Shown: piece by piece, positions 1-13,100 of the stretch | Layout: each line of letters starts with the position of its first letter | Numbering within the stretch: the stretch's first letter is position 1 | From: Lindgomyces ingoldianus | Lineage: Eukaryota; Ascomycota; Dothideomycetes; Pleosporales; Lindgomycetaceae | Assembly (NCBI RefSeq): GCF_010093535.1 | Contig: NW_022985176.1 | Coordinates: 621,769 to 685,768 of the forward strand | Direction of reading: 5' to 3' | DNA length: 64,000 nt | Translations under genes and position numbers: made by a program | The notes under the pieces: generated by a model | What the model was told of the DNA's origin: nothing | Databases searched by the model: none | What the model saw: the letters and a program-made list of their open reading frames with translations, nothing else

Positions 1-322
1 AGAGTGAGAGATGCGGAAAAAAAAAAAGGAAAGGTGTTGTGCGTTTAGAGTTTTGAAGAAGGAACAGCGGGCTCGAGCAATGATATAAAATGAATTGAGC
101 GTAGGGAGGACGAGACGGCATACATATCGGAAACAAGGACTGTCGCCTTATATAAGTACGGGAACTAGTTATGAGAGGAGTCATGTATTATAGACTGAGG
201 GACCGAAGGGCTAATGATTTATATAATATGATGAGACGCCAAGGTTGATTGGGCAGCCCACCCTCCGGCTTGGGAGTATAAAGGTTAAACCTAGATTTTT
301 GCGTCATTACACCTTCATCGGC
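1..322. other. Intergenic, nothing recognised
   Basis: This AT-rich, non-coding stretch lies downstream of the reductase gene on the minus strand. No coding exon or RNA gene was recognised. Confidence 0.5.
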
Positions 323-1372
323 TTACTCAGAAATCTGGAAATGAGTCTTTGTGGTCGGCTTTCCATCCCTATACCCATCCAAAACCTCATTTACCTTTGC
401 GGCATCCAACCCCTTCACCGTCACATACGGTAACGGCTCAATCTTCCCTTGCATCAAATACTCTCCAAGTCTCTCCCAAAACGGCTTCGAGACCTCTGGC
501 CGAATATGAGAGATCCCAAACACATTCTTTAATTCATATCCAGCTTGCTTTGGTAGCATATTTGACTCGTCAATATCCCCGGAGGGGACGAGCCGCGCAA
601 GTTTACCTTTTTTGGTATTAGACAGCGCGTTCACACCAAGAATCTGGTCCTCTGGTGGGTTAATGGCATCGTAGGCGTAGATGAGATCGTCACCGACGAC
701 TGCCCTGATACGCTGGAGGACGATGTCGTGTCCGCCGTGACGGCCTAGGACGTGGGTTGCGCCGTATCCTTTCAATTGGTGTTCGTCTCCGCCTACTGTC
801 ACTATCTTCCCTATTCCAACCATTTTAGCCAGCTGCACAGCGTATTTCCCGCAGTTGCTTCCTCCACCGATGATTAGAAGCGTAGTGTTGGGATAGTCGA
901 ATGTCTTCGCTGCATCTGTCCAAGGTGCGGGGATCCCGAGTGCGCTTTCGTCGAATAATCCAACTAATCCGGCGATGATGTTGGTAGGGAGCGAAACACC
1001 ATCACCTTCGGTGAAGCCTTCTGGAACAAGTGCTGCGTAGTCTTCATCCACAACAACCTGCTGCTGCAAACCTTTCTGCTCACTCTTGGGGCTAAGATTA
1101 GATTGGGCGAACACTCTATCGCCGACTTTGAAGCGAGAAGAATTCGGTCCTAGGGCAGTCACGACACCAGCAACGTCGTTCCCGAGTACTGCAGGGAGGC
1201 TGTCTTGGATGAAGAGACCTCCATCGCGGCTCTTGTGATCGTGTGGGTTGAGTCCAGCGACGGTGACGCGAAGCTGGATTTGTTTAGGACCAGGTTGAGG
1301 TATAGGCCAGGTGTTAGTGGACGTGACCGGTTTTCCGACTTCGGTGACGAGCAAGGCTGTTTGGGTGGACAT
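323..1372 (-). CDS. Zinc-independent medium-chain dehydrogenase/reductase (enoyl reductase or quinone oxidoreductase type)
   Basis: A single-exon gene of 349 aa that opens with ATG at 1372. The N-terminal half is a GroES-like substrate domain with the AGLNPHDHKSRDGG segment at residues 39-52. The glycine-rich NADPH loop GGGSNCGKYAVQLAK lies at about 169-183, followed by the Rossmann fold. The structural zinc cysteines of classical alcohol dehydrogenases are absent, which fits the quinone oxidoreductase/trans-acting enoyl reductase branch of the MDR superfamily. The length is usual for that group. No polyketide synthase or other biosynthetic gene lies beside it, so a role in secondary metabolism is not supported. 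The substrate cannot be named. It is divergently arranged with the coiled-coil gene at 2343. Confidence 0.85.
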   Translation of the reverse strand: MSTQTALLVTEVGKPVTSTNTWPIPQPGPKQIQLRVTVAGLNPHDHKSRDGGLFIQDSLPAVLGNDVAGVVTALGPNSSRFKVGDRVFAQSNLSPKSEQKGLQQQVVVDEDYAALVPEGFTEGDGVSLPTNIIAGLVGLFDESALGIPAPWTDAAKTFDYPNTTLLIIGGGSNCGKYAVQLAKMVGIGKIVTVGGDEHQLKGYGATHVLGRHGGHDIVLQRIRAVVGDDLIYAYDAINPPEDQILGVNALSNTKKGKLARLVPSGDIDESNMLPKQAGYELKNVFGISHIRPEVSKPFWERLGEYLMQGKIEPLPYVTVKGLDAAKVNEVLDGYRDGKPTTKTHFQISE

Positions 1373-2342
1373 TATGTGTTGAGGGCGACGATTAGGGATA
1401 TGAGAAACAGATGTAGCAGATTTGGGAAGGCTTTAGGTCTTCGAATTTCTTAACATGAGTTAAGGTGAATATCTTGACAAGTTCAGTACGGAGATGTTGG
1501 GCTTGGCGTTGATATATACTCTTAGATACCACAGCACTCAACACTTCTGCAACTTACCCCCTCAATGTCACAATTCTGCACATTACTAAGCAAACAACGA
1601 CATCATTTCAAAGCAACACATTACCTATCCCGAAATCGTAGACGTCGTACGATAAGAACGCCATGCTAGGTAATCATCAGTCCTATGTTAGGTATTAGTA
1701 ATTAAATCAGCACAGTCTGTCCTTCGGATGCTCTAACTCCGGAACCCATTTAGATCTCACCAAGGGATGAAAATTGATGCTTATATGTCGGAAACAGTGT
1801 ATGATTGTCAGGAATGTGGCGTGTGGAAAGGGCATAGATGGCATGTTAATATTACAAGGGCCGGTCTAGATTGGGAAAGAGGGTCGGTCGTTCTGATATA
1901 GAAGTAAAGTGGAGTATTCGGTCAATTAAGCACGCCGCGGGTTCTGTTCTCGAGAATGGCGAATCGAAGGAGGATAAATTACAGGTAGCTATTGGGCGGG
2001 AAGAATTTCCTACACGCCGCAGCAGTTACGAGTCTAGGGCAGGATGAATTGGAACGGCGTGAATTTTCATGCGATTCTCTTAAGGGTGACTGGGATGGCC
2101 TCTTAGCATTTGGTTGGTTGGACTAGAGGCATTAATATATTATATGATTTGCCTTGAGAAGAAATCGAAGTTGTGGAGGTTTAAGATGTGGTGAGGGAAG
2201 ATAGAGGAGGGGTCGAGTCTAAGACTGACACGTGAAGTCGTCTAGGGTGACACGGCGCTAAACCTTGTTGAGTAGATAATAAACAGAACCTTGGGAACCC
2301 CAGCGCGACCGAGAACATCACAACAGCACTACGTTCGCTACG
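1373..2342. promoter_or_regulatory. Divergent intergenic region between the reductase and the ADIP-like gene
   Basis: This non-coding spacer of about 970 bp separates two start codons on opposite strands, so it must hold both promoters. It is AT-rich with scattered TATA-like strings. No specific operator can be assigned. Confidence 0.5.
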
Positions 2343-4311
2343 ATGGATTCGTTCAATTTGAGGACGGCTTCGACATACATAAACAATCTCTTACTTGCTC
2401 GCGGCCTGCTACGCGATGGCAAGCCAATTGAGTTTGCGCGCCCTTCGAAAGGAGAGGGAGGAAAGGAAGTTACAATGGCCCAAATTATCAACCTGGTGCA
2501 TGACCTCATATTGAAGCGAGATGTAAGAGAAAGCCCTTCATAATTATCAGATACTCTGATGCTGAAATATCGTCTGCCAGCGCGACCAAGAACACCGCGA
2601 ATCCATTGCCGCAACCCTCCGCGCACTACGCACCGAATCGTCCCGCCAAACCGTCACCCTCGAGAAGCTTCACACCCGCAACGATGATCTCGCGCGCCAA
2701 CTCTCCCTTGCTCAGTCTCAAGAACGGTCTGCGCGAGCTGCCCTTCGAACCGCCGAATCTTCGGCGCGCAGTCTGCGGGAAGAGATGCTTCGGCTGAAAA
2801 CGACGGTACAACAAGTGCGGACAGGCTGCGCGAACGATATACGCAAACGCGACGTACAGATACAGAGACTTAAGACTCACTTGACTAGTCAGCAGCGTGG
2901 CAACAAGACCGGCTTGGTTGGGGCAAGCATCACCATAACACCCGGTGCAACAGGCATGAGCGGCATTACGTCCACGGCAAGAGATGACGACCCAGACGTC
3001 GACGACCCAGAGTACAACCTGAGGCAAGAGACCACCGAGTTTTTGACCCAACTGAGCCAGGGGCTGAGCGACGAGAACGACAATTTGATCGGCTTGGTTA
3101 GGAGCACGCTTGTAACCCTGAAGGAACTACAAGGCATGCCTGAGGGCCGACGACCTGAAGGCGATGAAGGACTCTCGACTATTGGGGAAGAGGACGAGGA
3201 GGTGAGACAGGGCATGCTACACGCACTACCAACAAGCTACGAGACTTTGGCCTCCGACATGGATACTGTGTTGGAAAATCTAAAGACCCTCCTTACAAAC
3301 CCTAACTTCGTACCTATCGAGGAGGTGGAACTGCGAGAGGATGAGATTGTCAGGCTGAGGGCCGGCTGGGAAAAGATGGAAGCGCGATGGAGAGATGCAT
3401 TGACGCTCATGGATGGGTGGAGGAGAAGGATGGCTAACGGGGGGGACACGATCAACCTAGAGGAGCTCAGGATGGGACTAGGGCTTGGTGTTGGCTTAGA
3501 AACTGTCAACAAAGAAGAGGTCTCCATAATCACCGAGGAAGACGAGGGAGCCAGCTCTGCCCTGGAAGAACTCGACGAGGCCGACGACCTAGAGGATCCA
3601 CCCTCACTGGCAGCTAACATCCCGGAAACGACATCTACCTCAGACATGTTCAAGCTGAAGCTGCAGCCTGATCAACCAGCGCTTAGAGAAGGTAACGGAA
3701 ATGTTAAGTCCCCACGTAAGGTTGCTTTCGCACCTTCCATTCCCAACACACCCTCTTTGGTAGATGAGAATGCGAATGCGTCCGAGGTGGACTTGGTCGG
3801 CGCTACTAAGCCGGCCGGTATCACATCGTCATCGAAGCCATCTCGCTCAGAAGGTGCACCGCGAACTTCCAGACCAACATGTCAGGACACGCGCATTCCC
3901 CGCCAAGTACGTTGCGATAACATTGCCGACCAAATCATGCACATGGCCAGCAAAGTCACAATTTCTTCACCCCCTTCTATTCTCGACGCCACAACAGCTC
4001 TCTATATTGACGATGACTTGCAGGTAAAGAAACGATTATCGAGCCCACATGCTCACCCTGACGAGCGATCTCCAAAACTGACAGTGCAAGACAAGCTCCG
4101 GGTGGCTCAAGCGGAAGCGGAAGCGGCCGCAGTGGCCGAAGGATTGATATCGGTGACTTCGGAAGCAGAAGCGAAGTCTGCCGGAGAGGGACCTGCGCAA
4201 AAGCAACGACGACGCAACTCACCAATGAAGACGCGCATTGGCGGGCGCCCGAAGAAGAGAAAGAGCACGTTGACGCCAGAAGAGCTGCAGCATCTGATGT
4301 GTGTCGAGTAG
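2343..4311 (+). CDS. ADIP/TinC-like coiled-coil protein (afadin- and alpha-actinin-binding family)
   Basis: Two exons, 2343-2522 and 2581-4311, joined by a 58 nt GT-AG intron, give 636 aa. The N-terminus (MDSFNLRTASTYINNLLLARG) matches the conserved opening of fungal ADIP-domain proteins as I remember them. This family includes Aspergillus TinC, a partner of the NIMA kinase, and the animal centrosomal protein SSX2IP. Residues about 60-140 form a long charged coiled coil, in frame across the splice. The rest is acidic and low-complexity. The last 40 residues are basic, with a GGRPKKRKST stretch resembling a nuclear localisation signal or AT-hook. A role at spindle pole bodies or microtubule organising centres is inferred from the family only. 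Confidence 0.8.
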
Positions 4312-6245
4312 GCCTTGCACGAGCTGAATGTACGAAAACTTGATTTGGGGGGGTGGTTAATGGTTGCCTGGCGTTGATGGTGGTGCTTGAAGTGTCTTGG
4401 TATAATCTATCCGTTGGCGTCGTTTCTGAACTGGCGTCGCTGCTTTGATGGGGCCAACTGTGTGGTTGGTGACGATGTGACCAATGCATTTCTTGATTCG
4501 GCAATCCGTGAGCAACGGTGCATGAACCAAGCCCAAAGATGTGGCGCGTATGTGGAGGATCACGCCGATGGGGCCCATGCTGAATGGATGTCTGTTGGGG
4601 GCTGAATCTCGACAACCACCATCTTTCGTGGACGAACATTCCCGATAGGCCAAGGAGGACTCAAGTCATGAGAAAGGGGGATACGATTCACGGCGCGACA
4701 AAAAGGTCACGGTCTACAGGTAACGGGAGGATCGTAGAAAAGGTGAAGCCATCTCAGTTATTCTGATGAAGGGGATTCCCGTTAACCTGAGGCCGTTCCC
4801 AGCCCAACCACCACTCTGCAGATGCGGCACAGCTTCGCCAAAGTGCATCAGCTTCTCAAATGGAAGGGTTGCTCGAACCGCTGTGCCTCTGTCATCTGGC
4901 GAGGCTATCTATCCCTCACAACGCCCTTATCCTCGATCCCTCGTGGGCTCCTGCGGATCACCGCACATCAACAAGCCAATCCCATTACCGTCGAAACCGA
5001 TAAACCTGCTCGCGATAGCAACAGAAGTTTCCACGCAGCACGTCGTCGGAGTGGTTGGACAAAGTCAAGCCACCGGTCAGTTTTTTAGCCGCCGAGTCCC
5101 ACTCTGGTCAATTTTGTGTCCAGATGACTGCCTTGTAAGTGATGCGATTGGATGTTGGAGCAGAGCCAGGCTCGGCGAAGGTGTGAAATTGATGCAAAAT
5201 GGCACGAATGCAGACAGGGTGCATGGCTGTACGCATAAGGTTCCCTCATCAGTCGATGCGCAATGCGTGCTAGTTTCCCTCCCGCGCTGCAGTGTGATAG
5301 AGGCGGAAATGCAGGCTCTCACGGCGACATCACAAGACGATGGCGCTGACGGAGTGTGATTGGGTGCGCGTTTTCACTGAAAGTCTGTGCTGCCCCAAAA
5401 AGCCGCTAGCGCATTCCCCGCTCCGCCCAGCCAATCATCCGCAGCAAACGCCGCGCCCCACAGCTTCCCGGCTGCACAGTCTGCCCTCTCCACCACTCTT
5501 CCATCGCCATCAAGCGCTGGACGACTTTCGATAGACTGCCATGCCCACCACCCCGACTCCCTGCACCCTGCGAAAATGACCAGTCGTGCTGCACAAGCAA
5601 TTTACTGCACCCGGGAGCAGCGAGACCTGCCCCGAAGGTTGCGAGGTGCCAGCTGAGCAAAATGCCGGTCGGTAAGCCCATCCCCCTCCCGTGGGTGGGC
5701 TGGCCTGTGAGGTGCGATAAATAAAGGCCTGCCTGGCGCCCACCTCTGCTTTCTTCTCCTCAGCAAGCGTGTGAAGTTCTCAGAGCTGTGTATTGTGTTT
5801 TTGTATCCTTTTGTTTCTCTTCTTCTTCTTCTTTCCCCTCCATATACTCGATATTCGCCTTCAGGCCTGGTGCCATTAATTACATCACTTACCGCCGACA
5901 CCCTTTACGTTAATACGACTATCTCTGTACTCGGAAGAGACTGAGATTGTTCTTTTGCATCTAATTCAATTCAATCTTGTGGCCGGTCCACACACTCCAA
6001 CGTAATACCAGTTCTCTTGCTCAAGACGACTTTCACCATCCTTCCATTACTTTTCTTAAACGAAACGAAACGCCTGTCAATTACGCAGACTCGCCTTTCT
6101 CACGCACTCTCTTTACGCTTTAATTGGCAATCTCCACACGTCTTTCCTTTCAGGAACCTGATTCTACCTTGAGAAAGGAAGAAAGAGTAAAATCGTAATA
6201 TCTGTTTTAATTTGACGGAAGAATTTGGAATCGCATTATTTCACA
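4312..6245 (+). promoter_or_regulatory. Intergenic region with probable promoter and long pyrimidine-rich leader of the CBM48 gene
   Basis: This stretch of about 1.9 kb has no supportable gene. An open frame at 4766-5359 looks random, with no family signature. Near 5716-5724 there is a TATA-like ataaataaa string, followed by about 500 bp rich in CT tracts (for example 5815-5838) running to the ATG at 6246. This layout is typical of a fungal promoter with a long 5' leader. Confidence 0.45.
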
Positions 6246-7130
6246 ATGGCAGCTATTCAACTCAACTTCACGCTTCGAACCTCCAGCAATTGCAAGACGG
6301 TCCATTTGCTTGGTTCATGGGACAACTATGCCGGACAATTGCCGCTTTCCAAGGACCCAAAGAAGAGCGGCGGATGGGTGGGATGCTTTAAGTTTCAAGG
6401 CGCGACACTCAAGCAGGGTCAGCGATACTGGTACTACGTATGTTCTGAATCCCAATCCTTTTGGTTTGAAAATGTTGTTGAGACTGACCGACTGTAGTAT
6501 ATCATCGATGGCTACCACGTCTCGCACGACCCCGCTAAGGACCACACCACGGAACAAACAACTGGCCGGAAACTGAACATTCTCGACATTCCCGGGAAGG
6601 CCAAGACCTCGACATCCACCGCTCAGACTTCCTCGCACTCGTCATCGAACCGGCACTCACGCCGCATCAGCACCGCCTCGATCCCCAAGGGCCGCGGCCT
6701 TTCGCCCTCCCGCATCGTCGCGCCCAGGCCCGAACGTCCTCACCAGACCCGCGGCGTCATCAACTCTCAATATGACAAAGCCACTCTTGAAGCTCTGACT
6801 TCGCGCTTTGCACGCCAAACCATCTCACCCGCTTCCTCGGCGACCTCATTCTCCGGGAGTGACGACTACAGCGATAGCGACTCTGATGTACCCTCTCTGA
6901 CCTCCCGGTCTACTAACTCTTCGTCGCCATCAAGTGTGAGCTCAGGAAGCAGCTGCTGCACATGCGAACGATACGGCATTACGCGATCTGGTGATCGAGT
7001 GAAGCTCGATTGTGGCGGAGTACGATGCGGATATTCTGATGATTCGAGTGACTGCTCCAGCGAGGATGAGTTGCAGATGGAGTACGAGGCCAAGACGACG
7101 AGAAGACAGGGTGTTTTGATCCGCACATAA
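6246..7130 (+). CDS. CBM48 / AMPK-beta-type glycogen-binding domain protein
   Basis: Exons 6246-6437 and 6498-7130 (60 nt intron, phase 0) encode 274 aa. Residues about 3-95 form a CBM48-like fold: VHLLGSWDNY, the WVGCFKF strand, then a YWYYYIIDGYHVSHDPAK segment that is completed across the splice. This is the layout of AMPK beta-subunit carbohydrate-binding modules. The remainder is disordered and Ser/Arg-rich, and ends in a small cysteine cluster (CCTCERYG, then LDCGGVRCGYSDDSSDC). No kinase- or phosphatase-interaction domain is visible, so it is not an AMPK beta subunit. I remember similar proteins as widely conserved, unnamed fungal genes. Binding to glycogen or another alpha-glucan is inferred. 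Confidence 0.8.
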
Positions 7131-10100
7131 AGCCCCAGTATCACACACCACAGCTCTTCGCTCGCTTCACTCAATCCTGAGTTGACCATTAAATTGGTCG
7201 TCATTGTTTCCAATACCCACGATATCAATTCTTCTTTCTGTCCATATTTACGATATTTTTCTTTCTTTTTATTTGAATCTAACTCAATGAGAGTTCCTGC
7301 CACGACCTACCCCTTCCTAGGTATACATTCATTGGGGGGATATCTATGGATCCTTTTGCCACTGGTCATTGAAGCGTATGAGTTTGGAGGAAGATGTAGA
7401 CCATTTGCGTTCTATGGTCAAGAGACGTCGGCGAGTTTCTTCGCTCGCACCTGATGTCGCAATACGGATACAGCTTCAATGCACGCATGTTCACGTTCTT
7501 TCTACAAATGTAGTATTTTGGAAGAATGCAATATTTGCATGGCCCGTGCGCGAATCAAATGTCTTTTGTGTGCTTTTGCTATGTGATGTTTGTGAACGCA
7601 CCGCACACCTACGTATGAATATATGATGTTTACTTTTGCTTGCTGTGCTTACCCACTTCCACGGCGACGCCTGTGCTTTGTACTTTGCCGTTGAATGCCG
7701 GCAGTGCATATCTCCATAGCAGGTATGTGACAGGTGGTAAGCCCGACTGTGTTTCATCCTTTTCTTACTTCCGCGCTACACCTATTTGCAGGATTCACCC
7801 AACCCAAGCCACAGTGTTCTGGTCAGCACCGTCGACCTATTTCTAGACCACCCTCCACGATGAAGAACGTCAGCACCGACCCACTCTAAGACCTGTTTCT
7901 GGTGTTGATGATTCCTCATATTCCAAAATTTGAACTTAGAGGAGGAAACGTGAGACATGTTTACTTCGTCTGTCTGCCTTTTTCCCGTTCTAGACAGAGT
8001 TTTGAGGACGCCCGAACTACAGTCTAGTGTCTCGAGGCCCCGATAGGCTAAGCCTGAGCCTCACAGCACAGCCTTAGGCCTTCCACACGCAAGGAAGGTA
8101 TGTACACTTTGAATCCTTCGAACGCCACGCCAGCCAGTTTGCTCATTTACCTAGATGGAATGTCGCCTCACCGGTCCACCAGCACTCAACATCTGGACTA
8201 GCATTTCCCCTTCTCAGCTAAGCCTCGTGGGAGTGAACACCTGTTCATCGCAAAGAATTATCCCGCAACAGCATCAAGTTTTCACTGCCCCACATTATCG
8301 AGTTTATCCTCGAATGGCCGACGGCTTTTGACGCCCTCAATCTCTGAGAGCCATAATATGTATAAAGGGTTCTGGATTGCAGCGTTTGGTGGGTGTTTGA
8401 GACCGGAGGATGGAAGTGGAGATGTGAGATCAGACCGTATTCGCGGCCGCCCGACGGAGATGACAGACGGGGTTTGGTGGTAGAGGAATTCGGGATTTGT
8501 AGTTATGTAGTATTGTATTTTGCCATGGAACGGTATAGCATGGTATTGGGTTGTTTTGTTGATAGCTCCGACTTCTTTCCAATTCTTGTACAGACATTCC
8601 CCACAATCCATTTCCATTTCCACTTCTGCACCCGCGCCCGCAACTCCCTCTAACATATCATTGACAAGATTAATATATAAAGAAAAGAAATGCCGTCAAG
8701 ACCCTCTGCATAGCACATACACACTGCATAGATGCATGCAGCTATCCCATTCATCCGGACTACCGGCCCCCGATTCCGCCTATCCGTAAGGTACTGTACG
8801 TCAGATGCATAAATGTTTCAGAACACACACATTCACCCCTCCCCAATACTCTCACATATATATACACAAGATGACCTACGTAATTACCCTATTCATGTAT
8901 AGATACATGGCATTCGGCGGACCGGAGAAATCTGTAGTTTGCTCCTCACTCAGCCAGCCAGCCGTACAGACTACAACACGAGAGAATGCGGCAGATTCGG
9001 AAGGAACAGAGTGATGTGATGTGATATGCTGTGGTGATATAAAGGTAATGATGGGAGGCGTGCGCATGCAATCCTCCGCTGACCTGGCCTGACCCGGCCG
9101 TTTCAGAGGCCCGGTGAAGGCGCGCGGGCGGACTGCATCCTTTCCCTATTTTGCTTCCTGCATTCCCTATAAGACTACGAGGGCGCCGGACGGCGTTGCT
9201 GAGGGGGCTGATTTTTTTTTTCCCCTTCCTCCTTCTCGCAGACTCCTTGTCTGACGGTTTGTTGGAGAAGAGCGTTTTTCTTCCTCAGAGTCGTAAAACT
9301 TTGTCTCGTTTCTGTATCGCAAGCGATAGATGTGTTAAGGGGAAGAGAGTGTTTCCATTCCTCTTCCTCCTCATCGCCACCCTGCATTCCCTTGAAAAGG
9401 ACTCTCCGCCCTTCTCAAGCTTCCATCTCTGTTTGCTCTTTCTTGGTTGAAGAAGGACTTTTTCCATCCTCCATCCCTCGAGTTTACCTCCCTTTCTCAT
9501 TTGTTACACTGATGACACATAACCATTTCCGACTATAACCTGATACAACAGCTACGTTCTATCGGCTTCAGCACGTCTGTCTCGAGGCTTGTTCTTTCTA
9601 ACCGACAAATTGTCCCACGCACATAGCCTGATCGACACACTAGCTTACATACCTGTGTGCACCTTACTCCTATCGTGTAGGACCTTGGATACCCTAACTC
9701 CAGGTTTGATCAGGCCGTATCACCCCCACGCGACTCTCACCTTGAGGGCGAATACCTCCTTCGGCATACACCTCGTTTGGAACGGAAGCTGACGGACACG
9801 AAACAAGCAAAACAGTAATTGATGAGCGGGGGATGGAAAAAGAGTTGAGAAACAGGCAGAGAGGAAGGACGGAAATATGAGTCAAATAATGACTATGAAT
9901 GTCGGAAGAACATCAAGAGAAAGATGAGACGCAAGAAAGGCAGGAAATGAAGGCAAAGAGATGGATGGATGTAAGGACAAACCAAGTGTGGAAATATCCC
10001 AGGAGATGCGATTCAGACGGTTAAAGATACTAACTCTAGCATCCTTCGAATGTATGCTAATCCTCTGCGAACCGCCCTTGCCACCTCGTCGTACTATAGC

Positions 10101-13100
10101 AGCAACATCCCTAATCGCTCACCCTCATTCAGATAGGCTTATCTGCTGCGTCGAGGAAGCCCCGGAGCACATATTGCATATTGCATGTCAGTAATTCCGC
10201 CGTTACTGTGAATGTGAGAGGATGTGCGAGGCCTTCGAGTTAAGATAGCGGTACATGGGTGCCATTTGGACTGCAACTCTTGTTAGCGCTTTACACGGTA
10301 GCTTCTGCGTACCTTCGGTAGAGTATGACAGGCCTTCATAATACACCCACCTACCGTACATGAACAAACGGCTCAATTACAAGAGATCTAACGACTCCGT
10401 TGCCAACCTCACCTGACATGTTGATGCCGATGCCCAAGCCAATACCTAGCGTAAGGAGGAAAAACTATGGGCAAATGAAGACGGAATACCCTTCAGTATT
10501 GAGGCATCAAAAGGACTGAATCAAAGTTTCGGCTTACGACTCGTTTTGCGCAAAAGACCAAAAAGTTGAAAGTGAACGGGAACTAAAGGAGACCGAGTCT
10601 TGTCAGAAAGAAGCGTCAGATCCTCTGAAGGCGAGCTTGAAAAGGAAATTTCCCGAGAAGAGTGCGGTCAAATCGAGCAGTGAAAAGGACCTACGTCTAT
10701 TGCAGATGGACCCCAACTCAGTCGTAAGATGGGCACATACAGCGAACCTCCGTAACTGCGGCAATAAAAAGGGGCATGGTGCGAATGCGTTTCGCTACAC
10801 AGTGGTGGTTGTAGAAGGAGAAGGTGATTCGAGCGATTGTGATATGGAGCATGTTGGCATGCGCCTCGAGGGGGCGGAAGAAGGCAACTGGCAAAGAAGC
10901 AGACCCTAGCTTCTCGGAAGTTGGTAGAGCCGTGCGTGGAATTTGCACGCAACCAAAAATCTAGAATCCTCCAACACCGGACGAGGATATGTCTGGATGC
11001 ACCATTCTAAAAAGGCAACAGATCTCGACATAGGAAGCTATGGATGGGCGAGTAGATCCGCATTTACGGCGAGTAGACTGGCCGGCACACATTAAAGGTT
11101 GTGCAAGGATCTAAAGACAGTGGACTACATTCGACGTGGCAATTATGCAGGAGGGATTGTAGACACGAATAAGTGAGGAATGACAAGGAAAGAGAGGGCA
11201 CCGAAAGGCATTCACCATGATGTTGGAGGAAGAAGAACAGGCAAAGATGCAGACAGTCGCCAAAGTACAGGGGCTCGAGGAAGTCTCGATGCGAGAGGCA
11301 GTCACGCGCAAGAGCGACAACGCAGGGATGTTTGAGGTAAAGAAAAAGGGAAGCGATACAGGGGTGGCGAAGTTCAGAAGAGTGCTTGAAAGATGGAGGA
11401 GACCGTTCCACAAGATGGATGATGATATGGAAGAAGTCGCAAACGTGAACAAGGCTGTCACATGGATAATAGTGTATGCATTATGGGCTAGGAAGTACCA
11501 CCCACGTGAGGACTGATGTGTTATGGAATCACCGCATTGTTGGAACGGACAGGGGAAAAGAGAGCGGAGTCACATTAGAGCGGTAGGGCGAGCGTCGCAA
11601 AGAAAGGGAATGAAGAGAGAACATCCTAGTTGAATGGAGACCTGAAGGCAGCCTGCAGTGAGAGGTCTAGCAAGGTTCGAAGGGAAACTGCTGCCGTCGA
11701 ACGAGCCCAGATGCGAGCTGAATCCAAGTCTGCCATGGGAACCTGTTAGTATGTTCGATACGGAGGCTCCGGAGAGGATCGGTTTCGGTTCTGCTGAGGA
11801 TATATGGCCATGCCCCTCTTTGAGGAAATGCTTGTGGAACAGTCTCAACAAGTGGAAGAGCGTGCGGGTAGAGCCAAGCTAGGCATCTCAGATGGGCGCT
11901 GCTCCTGCACTCATGCCCGAGTCAACAGGAACCTACAACTTCGTGACAAAACAAGAGAAGCCAGCGATGAATATCAAATTATCCTCTTGGAGGAGTCAGC
12001 CTAGCTCCTATGGTGGATTACATCGGGCCGCTGCGAGATACTGCGCCTCGTCCCGGACTCCCACCATCCAACTCGAAGTCCTCGGAAGCCATCCCCAATC
12101 TACTCAAGCGTCCGCGAAACTATGCTGTTATGACGGGATCCGAGTTCTGGGGCCTGCTGCGGGATTCCTGCCAGATAAGTGGGGTGGATATTAAGCTGAT
12201 ATTCGCGTAGGTCCGGGCCTCAATATAACGCTCACGTAATTCGGGGCGGTGTCTTCGATTGGCTACGTGACCATATTCTGATGGAAATTCCCAAACCTGA
12301 GTTGTTGCCTGGAAGGAAATGACATGTTGCCGTGGCACACATATTCTCAATCAAAGTTGAAGAAGGATGGATGCAAGCTATGGGGTCAGGGGAGGACTCG
12401 AGAGGTTGCACAGCACATGATGAGGACAGCAACCTCATGCGCAAGCGAGTTACGTGGATAGACCGCAGAGATGTTGCCTTGTTATTTGCGGATTGCAATT
12501 AACCAGGATGTGAAGTTTTGGCCAAGATGGAAGATCTACCAGAGCGAGGTCAGCTTGCACTCGTGCGATATGGTTACATGCGGCGCAGCTGGAGCATTTT
12601 GGCATGCGAGAGGGAATTAAACCTAGTACTGCGCCATGGAGAGACTCAATCCGCCTAACCAGCGTGAATACTAGGGCAGAAGAGTTGCAACTAGCAAGAA
12701 TGAGAATCTTTGTACTCTACTTGCGATAGTCTGCTGAAGCAGTGAAGCACCATGGTCCTATTTAATTGTTCTCCAAGAGTGAACTCACTAGAACAAGTAA
12801 GAAGGAACGAAACCCATTCCGTCGTCACTGAAAGCCGTCAACTCTGAGATATGCGCTAACGACAAGTGCATAAATGCCTTCGCAGTTCGTTCCCAAATCA
12901 TCGTATGCACGTTAATTGATATTGGCTAGTAAAGACAGCGCGCGATGTATACTCACGGATTAATTATTCCGCAAGATTTGGAAGGCCGGAGAAGGAGGTT
13001 TTGTGAAATCGTCGCATTTGAACGAGGCCCTGTAGTGGCTGCAGCGTCGTCGCCGCCGAATCCTTCACAGCACAGCCACTTACTAATTCGGACATCATGC

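Noticed and set aside
4766..5359. 197-codon open frame upstream of the CBM48 gene
   Set aside because: No domain, no typical amino-acid pattern, and overlapping frames on both strands; probably chance openness in a promoter region.
11064..11516. Overlapping frames of about 100-116 codons on both strands
   Set aside because: Purine-rich on one strand and pyrimidine-rich on the other, giving Glu/Lys-rich or Ser/Leu-rich noise; no conserved motif.
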